A stretch of 64,000 nucleotides of DNA from Scenedesmus sp. ARA3 (taxonomy: Eukaryota; Chlorophyta; Chlorophyceae; Sphaeropleales; Scenedesmaceae), in contig RWJK01001849.1 in assembly GCA_004335835.1 (NCBI GenBank), positions 1 to 64,000 of the forward strand, given 5' to 3'. A program made the translations under genes and the position numbers. Every line of letters starts with the position of its first letter. Within the stretch, counting starts at the first letter, position 1. Of the stretch, positions 23,210 through 35,351 are shown one piece after another. The notes under the pieces are model-generated. The model worked only from the letters and a program-made list of their open reading frames with translations. It made no database searches and was not told the DNA's origin.

Positions 23210-24149
23210 CTAGTTGTAGTTGTCCAGCCCCAGGTCCCTCAGTGCTGCACTTGCCACATCCTTGCAGGCAGCAGGGAACAGCACCTTCACAGCCCTCAAC
23301 AGCTCCTCAGCCCCAGCAGCCAAAAACCCAGGCCTCAGCTCAGGGTTGCGCACCACCATGTTGCGCAGCGCCATGCACGCCTGGCGCTGCACCGCCGCGC
23401 CGCTGCTGCTGCCGTTGCTGCTGCCGCCGACGCCAAACACCTTGCTCGCAACCTCCTGATCGTCATCTCCCTCTGCACTGCCGGTTGCTGAAGCAGCGCT
23501 CTTGTCTGCCGAACCATTTGCCGCGCCGTTAGCTGCTGCAGCAGAGGCCTTGGCTGCTGCTGCCATAGCTGGTGCTGCTGACAGGACCTCAGTGAGCACG
23601 TCTACGCCGCCAGCCTCTGCTGCTGCCGCTGCGATGTCAGGCATGCGCAGCACCAGTGCCACCAGCAGGCCTAGCAGCTGCTCCTGCACGGCTGGGTGGC
23701 TGCCATACCCACGCACAGCCCTGCAGCAGCAAGCAATCAAGCACACACAAGTTACAACCATTACAACCTGCTGTAAGTTTCCAACGGTGCAACTCCAAGC
23801 ATTTCAAACAGGCAGGCATCATCAACATGTGATGCTGTTAACATTGACCACCACAACAGCAAGTAACAGTTCATCCCTGCGGTCATCACAGTTCAAGTCA
23901 ACAGCACTTAACAGCACCTGTCACACCCAAGCACTTGTCACACCCACCTCATGAGCGTGCCGAGCGCTCCCGCCTCCGCCAGCTGTGCCTTGACTGCGTC
24001 GCTGTTGGCCAGCTGCCGCAGCGCTGCTGCTGACCCCCGCAGCAGCTCATGCGGGCCCTCCAGCGTGGCTGCAGCCAGCAGCGTCTGCAGCGAGGCCACT
24101 CCGCCTGCCTCTGCAAAGGACTTGCAGATCTCGTCATTTGCTGCGATCT

Positions 24150-24195
<46 letters not shown>

Positions 24196-26496
24196 ACATT
24201 GCATTGAGTACGAGGTATGTGTGCATGGGTGTGGTTTTAGTACTCACATCACATGCTTGCCTTTGCTGCCTCTCCCCGGCCGCAATCTTGATACACTATG
24301 CAACCTCAAAACACTAGCCCACTCATCCTTGCGCTCACCTGACGAATCGCTGCCAGCACTGACACCAGGGGCCCGACCTGCCTGTCAGGGCCCTGCTGCA
24401 GCTGCTGCAGCACCGGCAGCAGCACTGTCAGCGCATGGTTGGGCTTGCCAGCCAGCAGCCTTGCATGCATGAAAGCCTTAGAAGCAGGCGGGCGGTCATC
24501 ATCTGCTGTTGCGAATGCGCGCAGCGCGCCCGCTGCTGCTCCGGCTGCTGCTGCTGCCTGCGGTGCTGCGGCTAGGCCGGCTGGGGTGGCTGCCAGCAGC
24601 TGCAGCAGCTGCAGCAGGTCTGCTGCAAGGCCCATGTCAACAAACCTGCAGGGGGCGGAAGGTGCACGCAAAGTACATCAGCACGCGCAAGCACCCAGAA
24701 CCAAGGCAACGCCAGACACGCACACACAACATAGTGAGCATCAACATGTGGCTGTTGCATGTATGTGACCAGCAGATGTGCGCATTGTCACAGCAAAACA
24801 TGGGTTTCAGCAGCTCAAAGCTGCCCAGCACAAAGTGTTAAAGTGTGACACATTACACCGCACCCACCTGCACTTGCCCTCCTCATCTTGCCATGCAGCC
24901 GCCTCTGTGAGCGCTGCTGCCGCTGCTGCCAGCTGCTGCTGCTGCTCCTGCTGCTCAGCGCCGCCACTCTGCAGCGCGGAACAGCAGCCCTGCAGCAGCT
25001 GCTGCAGCAGATCATCGCCACCCAGTGACAAGAAGCTGCTCCTGCAAGCAGCCGACTGCATCAGCAGCCGAAGCGTGCGCAGGCATGGCAGCAGTGCTGC
25101 ATTGCGGCTGGAGGGACTGGAGGGGCCGGCAGGCAGCAGCTGCTGCACTGCCTTAGCTGCTGACAGCAGTGCTGCAATGCTGCCCTCCTTTGCTGCCACT
25201 GCAAGCAGGTGGCGGCAGCAGCAGTAGGGCGCGTAGGTGTGGGTGTTACAAGATTTTTGTGAGTTGGATGCAGACAGGGGGTGCGCAGGCCACAGGCAGG
25301 ACCAAGCACTTCATCTGCAAGTGAAAGCCAGCAGCAAACCAACGCACTATTCCTGTAGAACAGCAAGAGCAACAGCAAACATTGCCTGACACAGTAGGTT
25401 GCGAGCTGTCATGCTGTGCTGTGATTTGTCTAAGCACAGCTGGTCAAACCACATATGGTGAATTTACTGCTCATTCCCCAGTGCTCCCTGCCCACCTGCC
25501 AGCGCCTGCTGCAGCTCCTCCCCAGCCAGGCCCTTGAACTGCTGCTGCAGGGCTGCTGCACGCAGCTGCAGGTTCTGCAGCTGCACATCTGCTGCTGCGC
25601 TGCTGTTGCTTCCTGCGCTGCTGGCCAGCTCTGACAGAGCTCGCGTAGCTACAGCTACTGGGTGGCTGCAGCAGCAACAGAACAGCAGCAGCAGCGACAG
25701 CGAGCACAGCAGATGTTGCAGAACTGCTGCAAAGTGGCGCTTGCATGATGCTCATCTGGGAAGCACATCAGCAGAAGACAGGAGTATGGCTGCATGCATA
25801 AAAAGGGGTTTAAGGCATGCTGCATGGGGCATGGGGCCTGCTTCCATTACACCGCGCCTGTAACGTGTGCAGGGATCTGCTTCCGCACCACCAAGTACAT
25901 GAACCATACGTAATCTGGGCTTGCCACGTCCAGGCAGGCCAGCTGCATCATAACACTTGCAGTTGCACAGCGGCAGGGCACGGTTGGTGCGCATGCTTTC
26001 CACACCTGTCTGTGTTGCCTCCACTGCTGCTTTTGATGATGCCCTCCAGGCTGTACCCCTGCAAACGCAACAGCAATCAACTTATAAACCCAGCCAGATA
26101 AATTCAGCACTGACCATGCAGCATCATGCTTGCTGTCATCGCATGTGCTACAGGTCCTGTATGGGCCAAGGCCTGCCAGCGACTGCTGTCAAACTGCTGT
26201 CACACGCACCTGTAGCTCAAACTCCTCGACTGCACTCGAGACGGCCTCTTCCGCCTGCAAGTATACAAAAACACCTTGAAGCAGCCTGCAGGTCGAGATC
26301 TACTGCGGTTCTTGATAAAGGAATGAGCAGTAAAGCTGCAGCCCACCTCCATGCCAAAGTCTTCCATGTTCGTCTTCACCGCCTCATCAAACTCCTCCTA
26401 CGGCAAAACAAGATGTCATTAAGCTATGATCCACTCGTGATGAGTTGAACGGTTGGTCATGGGCTTCACCTGCTTCAAGACTGGTTTGGGCGCCAT
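23210..26496 (-). CDS. ARMC6: armadillo repeat-containing protein 6
   Basis: Exons include 26496-26470, 26397-26347, 26254-26210, about 26057-26010, about 25670-25496, about 25199-24870, about 24650-24340, about 24150-23948 and about 23720-23210. Some middle junctions are approximate and a small exon or two may be missing. The N-terminus follows the ARMC6 pattern: a short Met-led peptide, then EEFDEAV, MEAEEAV and AVEEFELQGY. Helical armadillo repeats follow (LLRGSAAALRQLANSDAVK; VQEQLLGLLVALVLRMPDI). The C-terminus is diagnostic: QACMALRNMVVRNPELR, FLAAGAEELLRAV and ALRDLGLDNYN-stop. It is an ARM scaffold with no known catalytic role. The start is the ATG at 26496, directly after an in-frame CAG. 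It shares a 262 bp divergent promoter with UTP13. Confidence 0.82.
24150..24193 (-). repeat. CTG microsatellite (minus strand) ending at an ARMC6 3' splice site
   Basis: On the minus strand, about 14 CTG triplets end in CAG immediately before the exon encoding IAANDEICKSFAEAGG. It is the same arrangement as in the thioesterase and UTP13 genes. Confidence 0.8.
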
Positions 26497-26758
26497 CTGC
26501 ACGTTCGTATCTTGCTCGAGGGATGCAGACGTACTAGCAAGCACAACACCCAGATAGAGCTGTTAAGGAGTCGAGGATGCACATCAGTTCATCCAGTACG
26601 CACTAAAATCATCAAGAAAGGCAGTTCAGGTTGTAACACACTGTCACTTCGCTGCTGCGTGCATCAAAGTGGACGAGAGCTCCGGCTATCAACTGTAGCG
26701 TTTTGTGTTCTGTCTATGTCAAGTATCTAGTATGCGGTTCGTGTGAAACTTGACAGCC
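26497..26758. promoter_or_regulatory. 262 bp divergent promoter ARMC6/UTP13
   Basis: Start codons face away on the two strands with only 262 bp between them, so the two genes almost certainly share a promoter region. There is no TATA box. Composition is markedly less CAG-rich than the flanking genes. Confidence 0.55.
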
Positions 26759-27632
26759 ATGAGTTCGGAACAGCTACAGCCGAAGGCTGTGTATGAGCCT
26801 GTAACGAAGTTAGAACCTTTTTACACAGGAGGTGCTGTTCGCGTCACTCGGGACCACAAACACCTTGCCTGTGCCTGTGGGGACGAGGTCAAGGTGGGGT
26901 TCTTTACTTTCTTGGCGGCCTTTGTGCTGCAGCGGCTGCTATAATACGTATCTCAGCATCGTTTGGACATGAATCGTTTTAGCAGCGTTGCTTGATGCTG
27001 CATGGCTGCCAGTGCACCACTGCTGCCAGTGCTGCTGCTGCCGCTGCTGCTGCCACTGCCACTGCCAGCTTCTCTGTGTTTCAGCCTGCCTGTAAGTCAT
27101 GACTTATGCTGTTCTTATTGCTGTGCAGGTCCTTGATGTAGCAACAGGCACTGTCACCAAGACGCTGCCTGGGGTGAGCGGATGATTGGATGTGGACAGG
27201 CCAGCCTGGCTTCCACAACTTGCAGCCAGCAGCACCCTGCAGTGGCTCTGCAGCTGGTTACCAATTGTAAGCAGTTGCAAGCAGGGGCAGGGCAGTGCCA
27301 AGCACGTGAATCAGACAGAACAGCCGAGGTCGCAGCAGATGCATCCTGCATGTGCGGACCGCATCTGCCTGCGGCACGCCTCCTCTCTCGCCTGGCTGGT
27401 TTTCTGAATGAATGGCCTCACTGCCACAACTATGTAGATCGCTTCAGCAGCCGAGTGAAGCTGCTCTTGCTGCTCATGCTGCTGCTGTTGCTGCTGCTGC
27501 AGGACTCTGAGCCCATCACTGCACTTGCGATCAGCCCCGACTGCCGCAGCCTCATTGCAGCCAGCCGCAGCCTGTCTGTCAAGCACTGGGACTGGGCCAG
27601 TGGGGAGTGCAAACGGACATGGAAGGTGGGGC

Positions 27633-27671
<39 letters not shown>

Positions 27672-28019
27672 GCGGCAGCAGCGGCGCCGGCGGTGGCAAC
27701 ACCAGCAGCAGCACTTGCCGTGCTGGTGCTATGCCTGAGCTCTGCAGAAAGGCAGGGCGGGCAGCAGCACTGCAGCTGGCCCCCTGCCACAACGGCAGTC
27801 AGCCGCATTCAGCAGTCAGCAGCAAAGGTGCTCTAGCACCCTTCATGATGCAGCAGCAGGGCATTTGCGGCAGCAGCGAAACAGCAGCACCTGCGCCCTG
27901 CCAGGCGCCATAGCCACACCACAGGCCCTGCTTGTCTGCAGCACTGCTAGTGCTCTCCAGCTGATCCCCACAGTCTGTGAACCCTGAACCAGCACTGCCA
28001 CCTGCTGCTTCCCCCACCC

Positions 28020-28066
<47 letters not shown>

Positions 28067-28206
28067 AGCCGCACCGTGCGCCAGTTGCTGACATGGCAAT
28101 TGATGCCTCTGGCGGCTACCTGGCCACCGGCAGTGCTGACAGGGCCATCAAGGTCACCGACCTGGCTGGGGGCTTTGTCACACACCACTTCACAGGGCAC
28201 GGGTGA

Positions 28207-28260
<54 letters not shown>

Positions 28261-29839
28261 CTTTGAAGTGGTGCCTGCCACCTGGGAATGTTATCTGTGG
28301 TGTGCCTTACAGTACTACAGCTACTTGTTGGTGGCAGATGCAGTCAAAGTCGCTGGGACAAACATGTCACTGTCGTACACTCCGTGCCTTTTATAAACTT
28401 GCACTGATTACCAGGTCCTCCTGCCTGCTCCCTTGTTCCTGCCTAATGCATTGTGCAGCGGCATCGTGCTGCGCGTGCTGTTCCACCCCAAGCAGCTGCT
28501 GCTGTTCAGCTCCTGCGACAGCGGCGAAGTGCGCGTGTGGGACCTGGTCACAAAGAGCTGCATGCACAGCCTCAAGGGCGGCCACATCAGTGCCGTTCCT
28601 GCGCTGTGCTTGAGCCCTGACGGCTGGCACGTGCTGAGTGGCGGGCGGGACAAGGTGGCGTGCGTGTGGGACATACGCAATGGGGCACGGGTGTCTACTG
28701 TGCCTGTGTTTGAGGGGCTAGAAGGTGAGAGCAGCAACAGCAGCAGGCTCTGTTTGCATCGGAGGGTGTAACATGTAGCGTCGTGGCAGCACACAAGGCA
28801 TCAGTGCCGCAGCCATTGGCGCAAGATGGCAAGAAGCTGCCGATTGCTCCCAGCAGTTCTGGCTTTGGTATGTGCTGTTCCTGTGGCCCAGAAAGAGTGG
28901 CAAAGGACAGCAGCAGGGGTGTGCTCTGCAGTGTGGCATGCAGCTGCACGCTGGCCACACTTTCATGGCAGACCCACAGCTCATCCACCGGCTGCATGCC
29001 CGCCTGCAGTGCTGCAACACACTGCAGGCGAATACAGCCAGTGGGCACATTGCATGCCTTGATCACATACACTCAACCACAATAAGCTTGAACCTGCAGC
29101 AGGTGTAGACGACACATTTGGTCAAGCCACATGATACGATATCGCTAGCTGCCTTTCAGCGCCGTTGTGCTGTGCATTTCTGCGTGATGTTTTGCAGGCC
29201 TGGCAGTGCTGCCGCTGGGCTCAGCATTCCCTGGAGTTGCAGCAGCAGATGCCATCACCAGCAGCAGCAGCAGCAGTAAAGCCGGCGCTAAGCGTCCGTT
29301 ATTCTTTGCAACAGCGGGCGAGAAGGGGGTGATACGCATCTGGCGCTCAGACACAGGCACGTGTGTTTACACGCACCAGGGCAGCAGCAGCAGCGTGCTA
29401 CAGCAGGGGCCTGGCAAGGGTGGCAGGAAGGTGGCAGCAGCAGCTGCTGCTGCTGGTGATGCTGCTGCTGCTGCTGGCAGTGAGTTTGTGGAGCTGGTGC
29501 TGCTGCCTGGTGGCAAGGGCCTCATGGCTGCCACTGGTGACGCACGGCTGCTGTTCTTCCACCCAGAGGTGCGTCACACGAGTGTTACATTGGCTCTTAC
29601 AATTTGATCTGTTGTCCCATTGGCACAGAGCGTGTCGCTGGTGTTACGGTATGTGTTGTGCTGGACTGTAGCTGACAGCTCTGCCAAAGCTGCTGTGCTC
29701 GGCTGTCAACACCTCCAGCCATCACAGCAGATTGACTACATGCAGCCCAACCCGCAAAGGCGCTCATACACCGCATGCCCTGAGCATGCCTGCAGCTGTC
29801 GAGTCCCTGCCTGACACCAGGTCTGTATGGTTTGTCGTG

Positions 29840-29887
<48 letters not shown>

Positions 29888-32412
29888 GTCTGCTGTGCTT
29901 CAGGCTGGCGCTGCCGGCGCAGCCGCCGGCAGCCTGCGCCTCACTCGGCAGCTCATCGGCAACCACGATGAGATCACTGACCTCACTTTCCTCTACTCTG
30001 GCAGCAGCAGCAGCAGTGCACAACTTTCTGAAACAGCAGCAGCAGCGGATGGCAGCAACGCCGAGGGCTTGTCCTCATCAGCAGGCCTCACTCTGCAGCC
30101 TGGGGAGCCAAGGCGGCTGGCTGTTGCCACCAACAGCCATGAGATTCGGCTGTTTGACCTGGCTGATGCGAGCTGTGTGGGCAGCTGTGTGGGCCACAGG
30201 GACATCGTGCTGTGCCTGGATGCTGTGCGGCCTGCTGCAGGTGGGCGGCTTGATGAAACTGTTGCTTTGTAGTGCATTGCATTGCAGTGCATTGCATGCT
30301 GGCTGGATGGTTGGACCTTCACACTATGTGGTGTGTAAGACTGGGGAGCATTTGTGCAGCAGGGCATGCCATTGGCGGCTGGCCTGCAGGGCGGGGCTCT
30401 GACGGCGGCTGCTGGTGCTGTGCTGCCTGCCGCATATTTGCTACATGGATCTGGCTTGCTGTCAATACACAAACATATTGCCTGCTGGTGTCACTCCTGC
30501 TGTCATGTTCCTGTGCTGCCACACCCTCAGGTGTTGAGCTGCTTGCATCAGGGGCAAAAGACTGTGAGGTGCGTGTGTGGGATCCATCAAGCGGCGCCTG
30601 CCTGGCGGTTGCAGCAGGCCACGTGGCGGCAGTTACAGCTGTTGCCTGGTCAAAGGCCAAGTCAAAGGGCGGACGCTACCTGGCCTCTGGTGGTGCTGAC
30701 AAGCTGCTGAAGCTGTGGGACACGAGCAAGCTGGTGGCAGCAGCAGCAGCAACAACTGGCGATGATGGTGAGTTGGAGCAGTGGCAGCGTAACCAGAGCC
30801 ACCTGACCTGCCTGTTGGCGCACATCAACAACAGACGTGTTGATAGCTCTTGCTGTACTGATTGGTAATGTTGGATTTGCTACGCTGCCCTGTGCACTCT
30901 ATGTCTCCGTGTTTTGCAATAAATGTTAATAGCTCTTGCTGTACTGATTGGTAATGTACATTAAAAATTATGTATTCATTCATGTGTTTTGCTTCTGCTG
31001 CTGCTGCCCTGCAATCACCAGGCGCCGCGCCGCAGCAGCAGGTAGCGCTATCCACGCTCGCTGCAGTAGCAGCGCATGACAAGGATGTTAATGCACTCGC
31101 CTTCAGCCCCAACGATGCCCTGCTGGCCACAGGCAGCCAGGACAAAACGATCAAGCTGTGGCGGCTGCCTAGCTTGGTGCTGGCTGCTACGCTGCGGGGA
31201 CACAAGCGCGGCGTGTGGGACCTGGCCTTCAGCCCTGTTGATCAGGTGGGTACATAATGTGCAACATCGACATGACAGCTTGACGGATGATCACAAAATG
31301 TACTATACAGTCACTTTAGTCACTTTCCAGTATGACATGACGACGTTTCAATGTGGGTTGTCTTCACAGGGTGCTTTGTCAATTGCACAGTCATGGGTAA
31401 CCAAGCAATGTCACCCGAACAGAATGCATTACATGCTGGATTGTGTTTTGCGTGCCAGGTGCTGCTGAGCTGCTCGGGTGACCGGCTGGTGAAGATGTGG
31501 AGCGTGAGCCAGGGCAGCTGCCTGCGCACCTTTGAGGGACACACCGCGGGCGTGCTGCGCTGCTGCTTCCTGACAGCAGGCACGCAGGTGCTGTCAGCAG
31601 GTGAGCGGGAATGGCTGGTGCGGCAAGCTAACTGTGCGTGAGGCAGGTGTTTGATTTGATCTGATGCGGAAAGCGCTGCAGCTGCAAGGGGCAAGAGGTC
31701 CTGCTGCTTCCTGCTGCAGCTGTGGTCAGGGATACGTGCTAAGCGAGTGTCAGCTGCACTGCCTCTGCCAACAACAATGCGTAACCACTGCAGTGACAAG
31801 CAAACACGCCATACATCATGCTCCTTGTGCCCTGCTTCAATTGGCCTCTCTGAACAAACAACCAAAAATCATAATCTGCAGGTGCTGATGGCCTGTTGAA
31901 GCTGTGGGACAGCCGCACCGGTGCAGACAGCGCCACATTCGAAGGTCATGATGACAGGCTGTGGGGGCTTTCTGCATCAGCAGCGCCCGGCGAGTCACTC
32001 GTTGCCACAGGCGGTGGCGATGCCCGCGTGGTGATCTGGCGTGACGCCACTGCTGCTAAAGTTGCGGAGGCTGAGGCGGCTGAGGAGAGCCTGGTGCTGC
32101 GGCAGCAGGAGCTGTCTAATGCACTCGCGGTGAGCAAGGCAGTGCATTTTGATGTGTATTGTGTAGTAATTCTGCTAGGGGCACATCAACTTCTGTGCTG
32201 AGGAGAGCCTGGTGCTGCGGCAGCAGGAGCTGTCTGATGCACTCGCGGTGAGCCTTGGGGGTGATTTGTTCGGTATATCTGCTGCAGCAGCATGTTGGCT
32301 TGTGTGCATAGCACGCTTGCGGCTGCTGCAGCTGCCACATGTTGCTATGCTCTTTCTCTAGCTACATTGAAGCATGAGGCACCACCTGGTGGGTTCAGCT
32401 GCATATCAAGAC

Positions 32413-32451
<39 letters not shown>

Positions 32452-34204
32452 GATCTTGCAGGATGGCGACTACGCGGCAGCCGCGCGCCTGGCCTTCCAG
32501 CTGCGCCACCCCGGGCGGCTGCTGGAGGTGCTGCGGCGGCAGCCCGGGGGGCCTGGTGCTGCGCTGGCTGCGCTGCAGGGCCTGGTGGGCCAGCTGGCGC
32601 CTGATGAGCTGGCAACAGCACTCAGCTACTGCAGGTGCGGCGGAAGAGCCGCATAGCGGCTGAGAGGCAGTGTTTCATATGAGTTGACTTTGATCATATT
32701 TTACTGTTGTGCAGCAGGCAATGCCTCTGTTCTGCGGTGATCGAAGAAGTTGAGGGGTTGCAAGTGGGAGGGCTGGATGGAGCACCTGGAGGAAGTTGTG
32801 TGCATGTGCCCAGATCCAATGTTTGCTCTCTGGTGACGTTGCTGTTGTGTGTGCTGCAGGGAGTGGAACACCAACACGCGCAACGCGCACCTGGCGCAGG
32901 TGCTGCTGCAGGCTGTGCTGAAGAGCCACAGCCCGGAGCAGATCCTGGAGGTACCAGGTGGGTGACAAAGGCCTCAGGAAGTTTGCGTGTCAAGAGCCTC
33001 ATATGCAGGTTGTCCGCTTGTGCTGGTAGGGTGTGCTTGGAATTGTGTACTGCAGTGACTGTGTCGGCTGACCGGCGCAGCGCGGTGCATGGTGCACAAG
33101 CATGTTGATGTTTTGAGTTGCGCATTTTGGCAACAGTGCTGCTTGGCTTTGCTCCATCTGGGTGCCGTCTCCCAGCAGTACAACAGCCTGTGCTCTCTTG
33201 CACTCTCTGCCACTGCTGCTGCTGCTGCTGCAGGCTCGCGCGAGCTGCTGGACGGCCTGCTCGCGTACAGTCAGCGCCACGCAGCGCGGCTTGACCGGCT
33301 GATGCGGTCAACCTTCCTGCTGGATTACACCCTGGCAGCAAGCCAGGTGCTGCTGCCAGAGCACGAGCTGGAGCAGAAGCAGCAGCAGCAGCAGCAGGAT
33401 GGACAGCAGCAGCCAGACAGTGCCCTGCAGCGGCAGCAGCAGCAGCAGTACGGCACAGGGCCGCTGAAGATGAACGGCGTGCATGATGACAACGCATTCG
33501 ATTCCTCCGAGGACCTAGCCGGCTGGGGTGAGCAGCAGCAGCAGCAAGACGGTGACGGCAGCAGCAGCAGCGATGTGGCAGATGAAGAGAGTGAAGATCA
33601 GGATGAGGATGAGGATGAGGATGCAGATGCCGCAGCTGCAGGTGCAGCAGCGGCTGGTGCAGCTTCCCGCATCAGAGGTGCAGCTGGCAGCAGTGCCAAG
33701 GCAGCAGCAGCAGCAGGGGCAGGGGACGATGCATTTGTGGATGATGGTGTGCAGCTGCCTGGCTGGGGTGGGGGTGATGACTTGGAAGATGACTGGGTGC
33801 TGGATGAGGATGCTGCTGCTGATGATGATGACGATGCTGCTGCTGATGATGAGAAGGAAAGTGAAGGGACAGAGGAGGAAGCAGCAGCAGCAGCAGCAGG
33901 TAGTGACAGTGAGGGCAGCCAAGGCAGTGACGGTGGGCCTTCTGAGGAGGAAGAGGAAGGGGAGCAGCAGCAGGTGCTGGTGCGTGTGAAGCCAGCAGCT
34001 GCTGCTAAGAAAGCAGCAGCAGCAGCAGGCAAGCAGCAACCCAGCAGAAAGCAGCAGCAACCAAAGCAGACACCGCAGCGGCAGTTGTGCTCCAAGCAGG
34101 GAGCAGCAGCAGCAGCGCCAGCAGCAGCAGCAGCTTCAGGCAAGAAGCGGAAAGCAGGAGGCAGCAGCACACCAGCAGCAGCGCTGCAGACCAAGTCACC
34201 CTAG
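26759..34204 (+). CDS. UTP13: U3 snoRNP WD40 protein UTP13/TBL3
   Basis: Fifteen exons: 26759-26893, 27129-27173, 27503-27625, 28069-28202, 28459-28724, 28790-28867, 29198-29568, 29904-30240, 30531-30767, 31022-31245, 31459-31600, 31882-32129, 32462-32634, 32860-32957, 33234-34204; 1193 residues with no frame break. It is a component of the small-subunit processome (UTP-B) acting in nucleolar pre-rRNA cleavage. It opens with LEPFYTGGAVRV and has serial WD40 units (VRVWDLVTKSCMHSLKGGH; GRDKVACVWDIRNG; GSQDKTIKLWRLPS; LLKLWDSRTGADSATFEGH). The Utp13 C-terminal domain follows (LVLRQQELSNAL, then EWNTNTRNAHLAQ). Homologues have about 800 residues; the excess here is Ser/Ala/Gln inserts and an acidic, then Lys-rich tail from about 33360. 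The ATG at 26759 is the first in frame. Confidence 0.93.
27633..27672 (+). repeat. CAG/AGC run just inside a 5' splice site (UTP13 intron 3)
   Basis: It begins 8 bases after exon 3 (donor GTGGGG). It is complementary to the CTG tract that ends the same intron (28021-28065). Confidence 0.85.
28021..28068 (+). repeat. CTG run ending at the UTP13 exon 4 acceptor
   Basis: About 15 CTG triplets followed by CAG, the splice acceptor. Intron 3 thus opens with CAG repeats and closes with CTG repeats. Confidence 0.85.
28207..28260 (+). repeat. CAG run just inside the UTP13 intron 4 donor
   Basis: GTGAGG is followed at once by about 17 CAG triplets. The intron's 3' end (before 28459) has no matching CTG tract. 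Confidence 0.85.
29845..29887 (+). repeat. CTG run near the UTP13 exon 8 acceptor
   Basis: About 14 CTG triplets, then CCGTCTGCTGTGCTTCAG to the acceptor at 29903. Confidence 0.8.
30840..30960 (+). repeat. intronic direct repeat, about 33 bp, in UTP13 intron 9
   Basis: GATAGCTCTTGCTGTACTGA plus TTGGTAATGT at about 30842-30871 recurs at about 30928-30957 with one difference. It is a small tandem duplication within an intron. Confidence 0.75.
32077..32255 (+). repeat. duplicated 3' end and donor of UTP13 exon 12
   Basis: The last about 52 nt of exon 12 (GCTGAGGAGAGCCTGGTGCT onward, ending CTCGCG then GTGAGC) recur in the following intron at about 32199-32255 with one substitution. Both copies keep the GT donor, so two competing 5' splice sites exist. 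Confidence 0.85.
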
Positions 34205-34803
34205 CAGCAACGGCGTGTCAGCAGCAGACGAGCATGAGTTGTGGTGTAATGGTCTGGTTGCAGCAGCAGTTGGGGTGGTGGTGAGCGCAGCTGGGGCGTC
34301 ATGTCACAGGCTAGGAATATATTAGACTCAGCCAGGTCAGTCGTGGTCACAGATGCCAAGTATTGTAGTTTAGCAGGCTGACGGACTGCAGGCACGTACA
34401 GAAAGTCTGCTATTTAAAGCCAATGTTGACATCTGTGCTTGTTGCAGCTGCACAGGCTACTTTTTGCTGGTGGTAACTTTTCCACCGTGTTGTGGTTTGG
34501 CAATTCAGGGGCTGGCTGGCTCTTACAGACATGAGGGCACCATTGAAACGCATCACACAGTCAACGCTAATGAGGTTGAGAGTAGGCTTGAGAGCTAATG
34601 CTGCACCCTGTGCCTCGGGCAAGTACCAACCTGAAACACTGTGTTGTTAAAGTTCTTCTTGCCGAACGTGACTGTGAACTCTGCCAGCTGCCACCGGCGA
34701 TGTTGGAAGCTGTTGGGTCAGCTTCAAGCAGACAGATTGAACGTGCAGGAAAGCTGCTGGCACCATCTTCTACTCGGTGCGCTGCACGTTGAACGACGCA
34801 CAG
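34205..34803. promoter_or_regulatory. intergenic: UTP13 3' UTR and CID7-like promoter
   Basis: TGTAA, the usual green-algal polyadenylation signal, occurs at 34245-34249, about 40 nt after the UTP13 stop. The rest should carry the promoter and leader of the next gene. An ACAG just before the 34804 ATG leaves open a leader intron. Confidence 0.4.
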
Positions 34804-35320
34804 ATGTCAAGTCTACGGCCCACTGCAACGGCGTTTGTGCCATCCTTCTCTAGTACTGCTGCTTCAAGAGCAATTGAAACTCTTTCAGGCAATGCAAACG
34901 GCGCTGCTGCAGATCAGGAGCAGCAGCAGCAGCAGCAGCGGCAGCAGCAACAGCAGCAGCAGGCAGAGCAAGCACAGCTGTTTGGACAGCAGGAAGAATA
35001 CGAAGACGAAGAGGAGGGCTACGACGGTAGTTACTACGATGAAGATGGCTACTGGGTGCAGTACGACGCAACTGATTACTGGACAGAAGACTGGCAGCAA
35101 CACAACAGCAGCGGACCCTGGGACGAGCAACAGCTAGCTAGACAGCAGCAGGAGCAAGATGAGTCAGCCTGGCAGGACTCATACGACCCCGCTGAGCAAG
35201 CAGCGCAGCTGCTGCACAGCTGGTTCCCTAGCCAGCCGCTGCCGCTGCCGCTGCTGCGGCAGCTGCTGGAAGCCTGCGACGGCCGCTTGCAAGAAGCATT
35301 GCTGATTGTGTCAGAAATGG

Positions 35321-35351
<31 letters not shown>

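Noticed and set aside
22809..23213. 134-residue plus-strand frame after the methyltransferase
   Set aside because: No motif, starts outside any exon logic, and lies between two converging 3' ends.
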